The translations under genes were made by a program, and so were the position numbers. 64,000 bases of DNA, taken from Liquidambar formosana (lineage: Eukaryota > Streptophyta > Magnoliopsida > Saxifragales > Altingiaceae). The stretch is taken from positions 8,916,333 through 8,980,332 of the forward strand of contig CM077831.1 in NCBI GenBank assembly GCA_039720395.1, read 5' to 3'. Positions 25,615 to 38,900 of this stretch are shown here, piece by piece; the stretch's first letter is position 1; the number at the start of each line of letters is the position of its first letter. Under the pieces are notes generated by a model that worked only from the letters and a program-made list of their open reading frames with translations, searched no databases and was not told the DNA's origin.

Positions 25615-28600
25615 TTATTTTTATTTATTTATTTTGAGAAAGCAACAAAAAATTGTATTGAATGGTAAAAAACGGAAGAAACAAGGAGGACAAGGTATCC
25701 TACCTAAAGCTAATTAGACACAACAAAATAGAAGAAAATGCACCCACGAAAGAAAACTCAACAATTACAGAATTTTCTCTACGCTGCCATAATCACAAAA
25801 CGTAGAATTCCAACGAAGGATTTAGTAGCTAACGCCTAAAAAGAAGCCAAAGAACAACCGATCCCACAAGTCTTCTTCCTCATATTTATCTTGAAAAATT
25901 CTCGCATTTCTTTCCTTCCAAATTTTTAGAATATATTTGTAAATATTTTATATATTAGGGGTATTATTGGTATTTCCCTTTATTTCTCTTGTATAGGGTT
26001 TCTAGTATTTGTATACCTTGTAATTTCAGATTTGTGTTAATGAGAATTACACAACTTTTGCAAAGTTTCCATGGTATCAGAGCTAGGGTTGATACGCACC
26101 TCTCAATCGAAGCATAGCACCTGTCTTTGAATGATTCGAACATTATAACAGTCGCACTATCTCTCCATTGCAGTCGCACCATTTTGAACCTTTGAATCAC
26201 TCAGTCGCACCATCTCTCTCTCTCCCAGTCCAAGTGTGTTGTTAATGTTATATAGAGGGCCAAGCTTTCTGATTGTTGGATTGTTGATACTCTTATTGAG
26301 CTTAATGTACGTTATACATCTACTGATGGTGATTCACTGGTAGATACTAATTTGTATCAAGTGCTTGTTGGTAGTTTGATCTATCTCACTATGACTCGTC
26401 CTAACTTTGGCTATGCAGTGCATGTTGTTAGTTAATTTGTTTCTGCTCTGACTTCAGTTTATTGGGCTGCACTTCTTCGTATTTTACGTTATCTTTACGG
26501 CTCTCTCCATTAGAGTTTGTTGTTTTCCTCTACTTCCTCTTTAGAGTTTCGATCTCTTTGTGATGCTAATTGGGCTGATGATGCTATGGATTGTTGATCT
26601 ACTACTGTGTTTTGTGTCTTTTTGGGCGATTCTTTGGTTTATTAGCGGAGTACGAAACAAAGTGTTGCTCGTTCCTTTGCCGAGGCTGAGTATTGGGCTA
26701 TGGCTACTATTGTTATTGAGATTGTTTGGTTGTGTTGGTTGCTTACTGATTTAGGTGTTCCATCCATAGTTGTTAAAAGCGCGCCTAAGGCGCGCCTAGG
26801 CGCAAGGTGCAGGCGGGCTCGAGCTTTGGGCTTTGAAACATGCTAGGCGAGGTGATATCCCTTAGGCGCGCTTAAAGCGCGCTTTTTTGGGCTTTTATGT
26901 GAGGCGCAAGGCCCTTATAAGGCGTGCCTTAGTGACCCACTGGGTTTTTTATAAAAAAATCGATTTAATATAATTTTTTTTAAGTGAGATCTAAATATAA
27001 CCGTTAGATTGGTGAAAAGTTATGGGAAAAAAAAAGAAGAAAAAAACAAGGAATAAAGTGACTTTAAAACAAGAGAGACTCCTGGACAGTACAGTAACCA
27101 CTTTGAAGCCCTAACCCTCTTCTCGGTTAGATGAAAGAGCTCCAGCTCCAGCTCCAGCTTCAGCGGCAGCCTCCAGCTCCAGCTCCAGCTCCGGCGGTCC
27201 AGGCCTCAAGCTCCGACAGGTATGTAGCTCCTCTTCTTCAGTTCTTCTTCTTCTTCTGCTTCTTCTTCCTCTTCAGTCTTCACTCTGTTTCGATTTTTTC
27301 TCTCTTCTTCATTGTCTTCTTCTCTTGTTTTTCTCTTTCTTCTTCATCGTCTTCTACTCTTGTTTTTTTTTTTTTTTTTTTCTTTTCTTCTTCTCCTTCT
27401 TCACCCTGTTTCAATTTTTGTGTTTCTTCTTCATCGTCTTCTTCTCCTGTTCTGTTTTTTTTTTCCTCTTTTCTTCTTCTTCTTCTTCTTCTTCTTCTTC
27501 ACCCTGTTTCGATTTTTATCTTTCTTCTTCATCTTCTTCTTTTCCTGGTTTTTTTTTTCTTTCTAATTTCTCGTTTGCTATCCCAGCTGCGTCTTCTTCT
27601 CCTGCTTTTGCTTCTTCTGATTTTCGCTTTACTTCTTTTTTTTGGCCCTGTTTTAGTTTAATTGTGGGCTTTGTATGCTTGTATCATTTGTGGGTAAATC
27701 ACTTGTGGTTGTAAATTGTGATTTGTGACTTTGTATGCTTTGTGGGTCTAGGTTTTCTACTTACTAAGGCTAGTTATTACTTATGGATTCTAGAAGTTCA
27801 CAACAAAAGGAAAGGGATCCTGGATACAATGTAGGATTCAAACCTACAACCTTTGTGCAATGGCACAACGCTCTAACTAGTTGAGCTTATAGGCCATAAG
27901 ATAAGAGTATTCAATTTTATATGTTTAAATTGATTATTTTTGTTAGTTGCATTTGATAAAATAGTTTTTATTTATTTTCTTTAAATTGTGCGCCTCACTT
28001 CCCTAAAGCTCGCTCTTTTTCTTGCGCCTTGCGCCTAGGCCCCAGGAGACCTTTGCGCCTTAGGTGCGCCTTGCGCCTTTAATAACTATGGTTCCATCTT
28101 AGTCTCCTACTCCTATGTATTGTGACAATAGGAGTGCTATTTAGATTGCGAATAATTTTGTCTGTCGTGAACGCACTAAACACATTAAAATTGACTATCA
28201 TTTTGTGCATCATCATTTTCAGCTAGGCACTCTATCCTTGCCTTTTGTTACTTCCACCATGCAGTTGGGCGATTTCTTTACAAAGTCGCACACCATCTCG
28301 CGCTTCCGGTTTCTGCTTGGCAAACTCTTGTTGTTTCCCATGGTCAAATCATGAGTTTGAAGGGGAGTGTTAGGCTATGTTTGCTTATATTTTATATAGT
28401 AGGGGTATTATTGGTATTTCTCTTTATTTCTCTTGTATAGGGTTTCTACTATTTATATACCTTGTAATTTTCAAATTTGTGTTAATGAGACTTACGCAAC
28501 TTTTGCAAAGTTTTCACAAATGACTCATAAACATGCAATGATTGCACATCTCCAAAGTGTAATAGCACTCTCACTTTTCCAAAAACTCCAATACTCAATA

Positions 28601-31600
28601 ATTAGCATTCATGAACATAAAAGGGGAGGATCCTGAGTTGGGATCCTAGCCATCCTTAAAAGACTTAGTCACAATGAAAAAGCAATGGGACAATGTAAAA
28701 ATTAATGATCAACATCCTCGCCACATCTAATGCACATATTACCCCAATGAGTAGACAAACAAGAGAAAGGCCTTTTCTGAAGCAAGTCAGTGGTAATAAT
28801 TCTCTTATGAGCTACAATCCATGCAAAAGCTTAAGCTTATGAAGGAATCTTTGCTTTCTAAATCATCATACAAGTGGAAAAAGAAGGAATATTCAAATTT
28901 CCCTCCAACTCATCAAAGAACTATTTACAATAGAAACACTTAACGAATGAATGGACCATCTCTTTTTGTCATGAATCGAAGGTCTCAAAGCAACCCTTTC
29001 AAGTAAAGAAAGAAGAGTAGAGAGCTTATCAAATTTTGTCTCATTAGGAATTTTGAATAAGTTAAATTCCAGTCAAAAGGATAAGAAACAAAAGAAATCA
29101 TACTTGAAATGAAATGTTGTAAGATAATGACAAATAATACAACTAAGGAAACCAAGAAGCAAACAATGAATTCCTTCACCACTCATATTCCCAGAAGTGA
29201 GTGAAGTGAGAGATTGTGCAGAATGAATTTCCAAGGAATTCGGGCTGTAACATGAGTTGTTAAATTTGTATGCAATATTTACTTTTAATGACTGACTGTC
29301 ACAATGAATCTTGTTCTAAGGGTGCGTTTGGTTCCTGGTTGTCATGCCTGGGAATGGGTTTTGATTCCCCTTTCCCACGTTTGGGACGAACCCATTCCCA
29401 GCGAAGTTGCATTCCCGTAACCTTAAGATTCCCATCAAGGGTGGGTATTTGAATACCACGGGAGGGGTGGGTTTACGTTTAGATGCTCGGGCATCGCTTT
29501 TATGATAAACAAAAATGACACGCATACCCCTCACCCTTACAAACAACAAAAGCTTATTCCTTCCATGTCCCTTCTCCTCCTACAACTATTTCGCCTCCAT
29601 ATCGATGCTATTAGGAGAGCTTGGCAGATTTGGAATGACGGAAAAGCAAGAACTGTCGAGATAGAGCCTTCGTCGGGCCGGGGATGGCGGAGTCGCCAAA
29701 GAATCATCATCGAAGTTCTTCTACGAGTTCCGACGATGGAGGGTTTGGGGGAAACAGAAAAGAGTGAGATTGGGCTAGCGAAATCCCTTTAGGCATGCTT
29801 GCGATGGCGCCGTTCTCCTCTCCTCCGCTGATTCCATCTCTCTGCGCGCTCTCCACCGCCGATCCCATCTTCTCCACTCCTCTCTCTTTCTTCTTTCTTT
29901 GTTTACATATCTAAAATTTGGGTTTTTAAAAATCAAATTTTATGGTTGGGAATGGTGTGATGGAGAAGAAATTGATGTGGTGTGATGAAAGCATAGGGTT
30001 TGGTTCTCTATTTCCTCTTTTTCTCTTCTGGAAAAAAAAAAAAAAAAAAAAAATGAAGAAGAAGAAGAAGAGATGGAAGGGCTGGTTCTAGCTAGCAATA
30101 TTCTCTCTTTCCAGCCAGAGGGTCTGGTTCTAGCAATTTTTTTCATTTTTTTTTTTAATTGTTTCTTTTGTTGGGGAAGGTTGGAATGGTTTAGGATGGT
30201 AGAGACGGAAGAGCTGGTTGTGATGGAGAAGGAATTGATTTGGAAAGGTAGAGATAGAGAAGGAATTGATGTGGGTATTAACGGCGGTTGTGCTTGTTGG
30301 GTGATGGAGAAGGAATTGATGTGGTAGAGATGGAGATGGTTGGTTGCCGGAGAAGGAGAATGACGATGGTGAGGAGGAGAGAGATGAACCTACCTTTCTC
30401 ATTTGAAGGGTAGTATTGAAATTTCATGATATTAGGAATCATGTTCCTTACCCAACCAAACAAGTTATTGGGAATGTTTTAAAGAATCCTATTACCCATT
30501 CCCAACCTACCAAACTTAGGAATAGAGAATGTTAATAACATTCCCATTCTTGGGTAATGTGCTATTCCCAGGTTTGAGATTCCCATTCCGTGAACCAAAC
30601 ACACCCTAAAGGGAATGTCCAAAACCGTTCCCAATCAAAGCGATGTTCCTAGCGACAATATTGCCAATAGCCATACCACCCTTGGAACTTGGACAAGAAA
30701 CTATCTCCCAATTAACAATGTGATATTTTCTACCTTCCCCCACCCTTTTCTACAAAAAATCCCTTGTCACTTTCTCAGTTTAACAAGCCACCTTTTGACG
30801 GGATTCTAAACAATGATTGATAATATACGAGGATACCCATTAAAACAAATGGAATCAAAGTGGGCCTATCCCTTTTAGATATCATTGCTCTTTTCCACCC
30901 ATCCAACATTTTCCCTATCTTCTCGATCACTGGGGTCCAAAAGAACTCAATCCTAGGAAGCTAGGATTACCACCTAAAGGCGTACCCAAATAATTCACAA
31001 GCTAATTCTCAATTCTACAGCCCAATTTAACTGCCAATCTATCCAACTTATCTTGAGAACTTTGTAGACCCACTAAAGAACTCTTGGACATATTGATCCT
31101 TAAAGCTAAATCCAACTTGAAAATCTATAAAATAAGCTGAAAATTCACTAGATTTTGTTCCTCTTTTGAAGAAAAAAATAATGTATCATCAAATTGAAGA
31201 TGGGAAATTGACACCCTGGTCCTACTAACCAGGAAACCTTCCACTCAACCCACTTCCTTCTCCCTATCCACCAATCTACTCAAAACCGAACAACTATGAT
31301 AAATAGGAAAGGTGACAATGGATCCCCTTGCCTTGTACTCCTAGAAGCTTTGAACTATTCTCTAGACCTTCCATTAATCATTATGAAATACCTAACAGAA
31401 GATAAACATCCCATAATCCACATTCTCCATCTACAACCAAAACATTTCCTTTCTAAAACAAAATCCTAACCCACCCTTGGGTAGCCTAGTTGGTATGGGC
31501 GAACTTGTGATTGTGTGGTTAGGCGCATAGTCATGGGTTTGATTCCCCACTGGGACAACCCCAGATTTAAGTGGGGGCCGTGGCGGTGGGTTGTTGCGCT

Positions 31601-33058
31601 AGTCTATCCGGGGGCTTAGGTTCCATAGTGGGTCCAAAGGGCCTGCTGCTGTGGAATGGTTCCTCCGTTAAAAATAAAAATAAAAAAATAAAAAAAAAAT
31701 TCCAAAATTTCCCAATTGAGATAATCATATGCCTTCTCAAATTCAATGTTGAATAGAATTCCTCCTTAGATCTATACCAATCAACTGCCTCATTTGTGAC
31801 AAGAACATCTAAGATCTGATGATGATCAAGAAAAAGACCCTGAGAAGGTAAAGTGGTTTTGCTAGTCACTTGTTTCAACATATTGGCCAGATTTGTTTGC
31901 TCTCTCCACTAATATGAAGGAGCATTGAGTTAGCTGCCCTGACACACTAAGTTTTAGCTTCCCATCTCTCCAATGAAGCCTTGGACAGATTTGATTCTTT
32001 TACCATTGCATTCCAATCCCTTTTTTTTTCTTTTTTTTTTTTGTCCTGTAGTGAACTTTGCATACTGTGCCCATCCTAGGTGAGTTCGACCATCATACTT
32101 GGTTATCCTATATTCTAGATTATCCCAATATTAGGCTTATTACATTTCCTAAATTATTGGTTCTTAGAAATATTCCATTTGCGTATACTTCTGATTTTTT
32201 GCTCAAGTAATTGTGATTTCTCAATCGGTCAAACTTGTGGTCCTGGGTCCTAGAGGGTGAGGCAGCTACGTGAGGGGAAGAAGATAATGATAATGCTATT
32301 TCCCAATATGATTTCTTTTGGAGCACTAAACAGAACTGCAATGCTATGAAACTATCAAAGACAACCTTCTTGTTTGGGGGACAACAAACCAAAGCTCTAC
32401 CCAAACCTGTGGCTAAAACTGTGCTCTGGAGAAAAAAGTTTCATCGAGTGGTCCATTTGGGGAAGGAAAAATCATGTTTGGTTCCCGGGTTCTTCATTGG
32501 TTGAATAATTAACTTCATGAAAGGCTTAAGGCTCATCAATGCAACTCAGATGGAAGCAGTTATCTCAATCGAAGATCCCTCAAGTAGCTTTTGCCATCTA
32601 ATAGATGAGAATGAATCAACTGCTCCTAGTTCCTAACTGACATATTTAGAAAAAGTGCCTTACCATAATCTGGGGTTTTGAACCCTGGAATGGCTTGTCC
32701 ATATGACTGCCCATATGATGTCATTGTCAGCAACTGTCCCCGTTCTTGCAATCATCTTCTTCATTATTTTTGTTTTAAATCCTTGCATGATCACAAGATT
32801 CTAAAATTTGAAGGAAATAGGAAAGGATTCTGCAACTCAGCCCAGATTCTAAATGTATAGTAACCAGGAAAGAAATATTGCTTGCAAGTATAAGAAATAA
32901 ATAACTCTGATTACAATCCTGTTGATTGCTAGGTTTCTGAGAGAATTTGGTATTTTGCACTTTAGTTATATTGATTATATTCAAAAGAATCAATTTTGTA
33001 TTTTGGAGGAACTGTTGTTTCTTCTAGGTTGTATGGTCTCTCAGCTACTATTTTTTGA

Positions 33059-33106
<48 letters not shown>

Positions 33107-35954
33107 CGCGTGCGTATACACAACAACAATAACAACAAATATTAGGTATCTTAATTGAATTATCAAATAATATGCGTATACACAACAACAATAACAACAA
33201 ATATTAGGTATCTTAATTGAATTATCAAATAATATGTATTATATTAAATCTACCATTGGCTCTACTGTTTGCCTTGGTCATTAGTATCCAATGTCCATTT
33301 GTAGATGTGGATTCACAAGCAATAATATTTGAAGACCAGGCTTTCGCATCCAGTTTGACAGTTGTTTCTTTGTTGTCGAAGTGCTTTAGAATTAACATCA
33401 CAGTTGCTCCATTCTTATTTTTTATTTTTTTGGTATTAAATTTGGAAAAGTGTTAAGTAAAACAAAAATTAAATATAAATGCATTGTTAGACAAGCACCA
33501 TCATATTTTTCCCTGGATAATATGGCACCAATTGAAGTTCAACTTTAATTTCCTTGAGCTTCAGGTTTGTCGGTTTTGGTGTTGCAGAGTTGCTAAATTT
33601 TCTTGTTTCTGACAACTTAATATGATTGGAGGGAGTCATTTCCATTTAATTCATTTGTTAAAGTCTGCAATTCTATTAGAATTTAGGGTTACGGGGCTAC
33701 CAAGAATTTGGAAGTTTCATTACTTGATCGCTTATTTCAAGCATTGGTTGTGATATCATTAAACATTGGCTTGTAGGAAACTTTATGGATAATTCCTTGA
33801 GCAATTTTCTTGATCATCAATAGACCAGTTTTCTGGGGATGTTGATTTCTAGGTAAGAGTTGGTTAAGTTCCAGATTAGAGTTTCAATAATAAAGCATGC
33901 TATTCATCCCTAACTGGATGACTTGTTTTGCACAGAATATCCTGTAGGAATTCAAATATTCTCTCATTTCTGCCCTTCCATAGAAGTAATCCTAGAAACT
34001 CTGGAACTAAAGTTTTGGATGATATGAAGACTACTTGAGTACTTGTTTCTTTCATTTTTACCTTCTTTAGAAATAGGACCTTTCACTAAGGGTGACGATC
34101 CCGCTTTAGAATCTCAATTTAGCGCTTCTCAATCATAATCTTGTAATAATTGCAATTCTCTTTTGAGAGAATTATGGTTCTAAATAAGACGGAACCTTGT
34201 GATGGAAGGAAGAATGAATGGCCATGTCCCCTTACTAACCTCTCCTTAACTTCAACTAAGATGTAAAAATGTTTTAAAAAATAATAGTGTTCCCATTAAA
34301 TCATACCAGATAAGGGGTTTTAGGATGGAGGAGAAGTTTCTCCAACTCGAGTTGAAAAAACTTTTGAGCTGGAGACGTCCGATGTAGGGATGAAGATTAC
34401 CGAAAGAAGCATGGGTTTGTCTAAATTTGTGATGTAAAGCTCCTAAGCATTGTAATGGTTTGTCGATGGGCTAAATTCGGTGGTATATCAGAGGGAGAAA
34501 TATAGCACGTCCTAGATTTCTAAACGAAGAGGAGTATAGGCTATCCTAGTGTGTGAATGGGTATGGAGAATATCTTGTCCTCTATCTGTATGAGGAATGG
34601 AAAGAGATTTTCGATCGTTTTTTTGGCTGGTTATAGAGGTGAATGGTGGTATCTTCTTCTAGATATCTTCGAAGGTTGGGATGTAGTATTCCTAGGGGCG
34701 AAACAGAACTGGGAAGTTGAGAGCTATGAGAAGAGGATGGAATCCCACGAGAGCCCGGATGGTGAGTTTGATGCTATCAAGAACTCAAGATTATTCAAGG
34801 ATGTGGCGGGGGTGGAGACTATGCCGCTTGATGGGTGTTGTATGTTACAAAATCAAGAGGAAAATATTTGGATTCTTCTAGAAAGAATAGGAGTGAAGAA
34901 ACGAGTTGATTTTCTAAAACGATGCATTGTGGGGAGGTATGAGAAATATGCTGGTTTGATGGAGGAGGTAGCAAGATGGAGTAACAGGGTTTGGAAAGCC
35001 CCTTCATCAGGGGTTAGGGTTTTGTCAATTGTGGACGGTCTTTTTATGTTTTGGTTTCCATAAGAATCTGTAGCAAGTAGGGTGTTGAAAAATGGATGTA
35101 TGATAAAAGAGGGTATTTATCTAGTTGTGGATTGGTGTATATCACTTGTGGGAAGTTTGATGGCTTTGGAGAGGTAGGGAGAGAGATAGATGAGAGTTGA
35201 AGGTCTTTTGGTTCACTTGCGGATCACATCCCTTTTGCAAGACATTGGAGATAATTGTGGTGGATGCTTAAAAGTGGAGTTGGGTGGTGGAGCGGTAGTG
35301 TTGGAACCAAGGGTGAAGACGAGGGTGGTGGGGAAGTTGCCGATGTTTGTTCGTGTGGCGGTGAGGGGCTTGTCATTTAAGGTCTTCTTATCTAAGGTTA
35401 AATTTGTAACTATTGGTAGATCTAGAAGGGAGGACGCAGGAGATGATGGTGCTGCGATGGTGGATGTGAGGACAGAAACAATGGAGTTGCAGGATAAGAA
35501 AGTGGCAGTGAGGTCGGCGAGTGTAGCCACGCGTGATAAGGGTAAGAACAAGGTGACAGAAGTGGCGAGTGGGTTGCACGTGTCCAAGGGTAGAACAACT
35601 GGTGTGGGCAAAAAGCTTATCCTATGACGTTGGTTTTGTGGCATTGTAGGAATGGCATGGGAGCAGGTAGGGGTGAAAGAAAACCGACCAAACAACTCAA
35701 ACCAGATCAGACCGAACCAGTTTTGTGGTTTTTGGTCGATTTTTTTAAGTGTTTGGTGCGGTTTGGTTTAAAAAATGGGAAATTTTTTGGTTTTGGTTTT
35801 AGTTTCAGTTTTGGTTCGGTCAACATAAAATGTAAGCTGAATACACCGAACCAAACCGACTTAAGTGTATATGTATATTTTTTTTTAATATTACCTATTC
35901 AAAACGATGGCATGTAGTTTATTTAATAGGTGAAACTGCGTCGTTTCATATTCC

Positions 35955-35996
<42 letters not shown>

Positions 35997-38900
35997 TTGC
36001 CTTAACCCTAAGCCTTGATTCATTTCATTCGAAATTCCCTCTTGATGTTTTGATGACTCACCAGTCACCATTGATCTTTCTCAATGTCTCACTTCAGCAA
36101 GGTTTCACGGTGAGGGATCACTCCAGCAACTCTTGAGAGTTTTGAGTTTTGAGTTTCGCATCTTATCCCCATGTCTCTTGACGCTTCGATGGTTTACAAG
36201 TCACAACTCTCTGATCTCTTTCAATGGGTCACTTTGGTGAAGTATCATGGTGAGTTGGCCGTACGATCTCTAGCAAAGGTAGCCCCAATTTATTTTTACT
36301 AACTCAATTCTCCCTATCTGTTAGGGTTACTTTATGTCATCCTTTAGGATTCAAGACCATGTTTTTTCTATGATTTTATTATTTTCTTTTCTATGAATTT
36401 GTCTATGTCCATCCTTTAGGGCTTAATTGATTGTTTGTTTAATCTTTGATTTTTTTTATTTTTTATTTTTTATTTTTTATAATTTTGATTTTTGTATGTT
36501 TATCCTTTAGGGCTCCGATAATTTAATTTAATTTTTCAATTTGTATTATTTTTTCTTTTATTTTCTCTAATCTTGATTTTTTATTTTTTATCTTTCTATG
36601 TTCATCCAAAAATTGAACCTAAAGATCAAGTGTTGGCCGTAAACCGAAAAACCGACTAAACTGCACTAGAAATCAATTTGGTCGGTGTAGCATTTGTTGT
36701 CATTGTGTTTTTGGTGGTTTTGGTTTGAACTTTGATGAAACCGAAATTCTCGATTTGGTGGAAAAAACCCCCAAAACCGCCCAAACCGCAGCCCTAGGGG
36801 CAGGTGGCAATGACAGGATCAATCGTATTTGAATTTTAAATGGAAGCAGCAGGAAGGTGGGGCTAAGTGGAGGAAAAAATATTGGGTCATGGGAACCATT
36901 TGTTGTGCCATGAGAGTGGGACGATTAGCTCTTCGGGCCCGTTGGTGACCTAGCAAGTGCAGAACGCCCAAGTTTGCTGCCACTATAGTGGGCCTAGCTA
37001 GAGGGACGAAGCCCAATTGGGCCCTTTCTCTATCAATTTTAGGGGCCCTATTGAACCGGTGGCAATTGAAAATCCAAATGAGGTTGTTCATGTACTAGAC
37101 TTTGGAGCTATGTATGACTTGGGCCTCACTCAAGTGGATAATGTAGTGCCATCTATTGAAGAGGGTAGTATTGGGCCGATTGTATGTATCTCTCCTGCTA
37201 CCCTTGTGAGGAGATGATGGGTCCAGCCTTTCTGATGGGCTGCCAAGTGACCAAAGGCCTATGTTGTTGTTCCAAATACAACTAGATGTTCTTTCTCAAA
37301 TCGGTTGGGTGGATTTTTAGGGGCTGAGGTTCTCTCTTTTTCTCTTCTTATGGCTTATATCTAGTGGGGTGTGGATAATAATGGTGGTGGGGAGTTTGGT
37401 GGCGAGGGGAATGATTTTTATGAGGGGGCTTCAATTAGGGGTGAAGAGATCAGTTGTCAGATGTAGGGGAGAGTAGTAGAGGGTTTGTTGACAGGGAGGA
37501 AGCTCTTGGTTTAGAAAATCAAGAGGTGATTGGCTAAGGTTGGGTTTTATGGAGTTAATCTAGTATGAGGGGAAGTTTTCATATGAGTAGTATAAAGGGA
37601 TGGAGAAGGGGAAGGACCTAGGGTCTCTTGATGGGGGCAACGGTGAAGTAATTCCCTTGGATTTGCTTCTGGTCAGATCACTACATCTAGATGACGATTC
37701 CTTGGTGTTGAAATTGTGTGCTGATTTTTTTTATTATGGGAATTACAGAGAGGAATCTTCTGATTGTTTACGTGGAAGATTATAAATTTTAGTAGATTTT
37801 TGGGGGTCTCCTTTGAGGGTTTTGAAAAAGAGACCATGGATCTTTCTACTGCAATTGAGAAAAGGTGTAAGAAAAAGGTAGTATAACCTCCCCAAGGAGA
37901 GGATCTCATTTGAAAGGTAGAGCTCAAACGGAATTAAAAAAATTGCAGTGGTCTATTAATTATGAGAGGAAACAAGGGCAGGATAGACAGATCGGAAGGA
38001 TGAAGATGGGCGGAGAGAATTCTATAATAGTTGTTTTATGAAGATACTTATCTAGAATGTGTGAGGGCTGAATAACAAAGATAAGAGGCTAGGGGTGAAG
38101 TTGGCTTTGAAAAAATGGAAGATTGACATTGTGATATTTCATGAAACCAAACTGGAGACTTAGGATAAAGCGATCACTAGGGATATTTGGGATAGCCATT
38201 ATGTGCTTTCAAAGGTGTTAGGTGTGAGAGGGACTATTAGTGGTATTGTTGTGTTATGGGACTCTCATAACTTTGTGAAATCGATGCCAAAATTGGAGGT
38301 ATTCGATATCTTGCCAGTTCTACGAATCAATAGTGCTTTTGAGTGGGCTATTTCCGGGGTGTGTGGGCCTCATTTTCTGGGAGATAGGGGGCGGTTGAGG
38401 GAGGAGTTGGAGGAGGTTTGTCACCTTTGGGATTTACCTTGTGTATTCCGGGCGTGGACTAAAATATTCGTGATTTTTTCGATATATCCGAAATATATCA
38501 GTGTGTTTGGACCCTTTGATACAATATCTAACTGACATCTTTTTTGCAAAATATCTTGACGATATTTTCAATACTGTCAAGAGTATCTCAATATAATCAT
38601 AATATCTTCTTCTTCTTATTCTTTTTTTTAAAAAATTTTTTTATAACATAGTACTATCGATATATCAACGATATTGAAGATATATATTGACATATCAAAA
38701 GGGCCATAGGAGAGAAGGTCACAAAATAATCAATACCAAATGAGGCTTTGATAACTTAATAATACTTGGGGGTAAAACAGTTAACTCCCATGTGACTTTT
38801 TTTTGTGTAGCCATATCGGTGACCCTCGATACGAAATCCCACCTATTGTTTTAGCAAAATATCGACCGATATATCGGTAATATGTCGTAAATATCCTCTA

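Larger units (their letters stand above)
25924..28516 (+). mobile_element. Internally deleted Copia element with 5-bp TSD, carrying a hAT insertion
   Basis: LTRs 25924-26070 (147 bp) and 28368-28516 (149 bp) share GGGGTATTATTGGTATTTC and end GCAAAGTTTYCA. CAAAT flanks the element at 25919-25923 and 28517-28521. The PBS TGGTATCAGAGC follows the left LTR, and the polypurine AAGGGGAG precedes the right one. The interior has only the distal RT and RNase H ([41 protein letters not shown]) with several stops. gag, protease and integrase are gone. A 1,326-bp hAT element splits the RNase H domain. Confidence 0.9.
25600..31990 (-). mobile_element. LINE (L1) in minus orientation, interrupted four times
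   Basis: Broken minus-strand frames give L1 ORF2 text in order. [20 protein letters not shown] is at about 31750, DFVLERK and WIMGCLSS follow, then [14 protein letters not shown] (about 31320) and LQFDDTLFF (about 31190; the usual FADD box lacks its Ala). Next come [13 protein letters not shown] and, past the inserts, a zinc-knuckle-like end near 28720. The 3' end with A-rich tail is near 25600. Insertions at 25924-28516 (Copia, with a hAT inside), 29320-30606 (Harbinger) and 31475-31700 (SINE) split it. It lacks a 5' region and is dead. Confidence 0.75.

Noticed and set aside
27131..27714. Overlapping Phe/Leu/Ser-rich ORFs up to 176 codons
   Set aside because: They are translations of a TTC/CTT microsatellite inside a hAT element, open in several frames at once; not genes.
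27822..27895. Functional tRNA-Ile gene
   Set aside because: The acceptor stem does not pair and the anticodon loop is short; kept only as a pseudogene-like feature.
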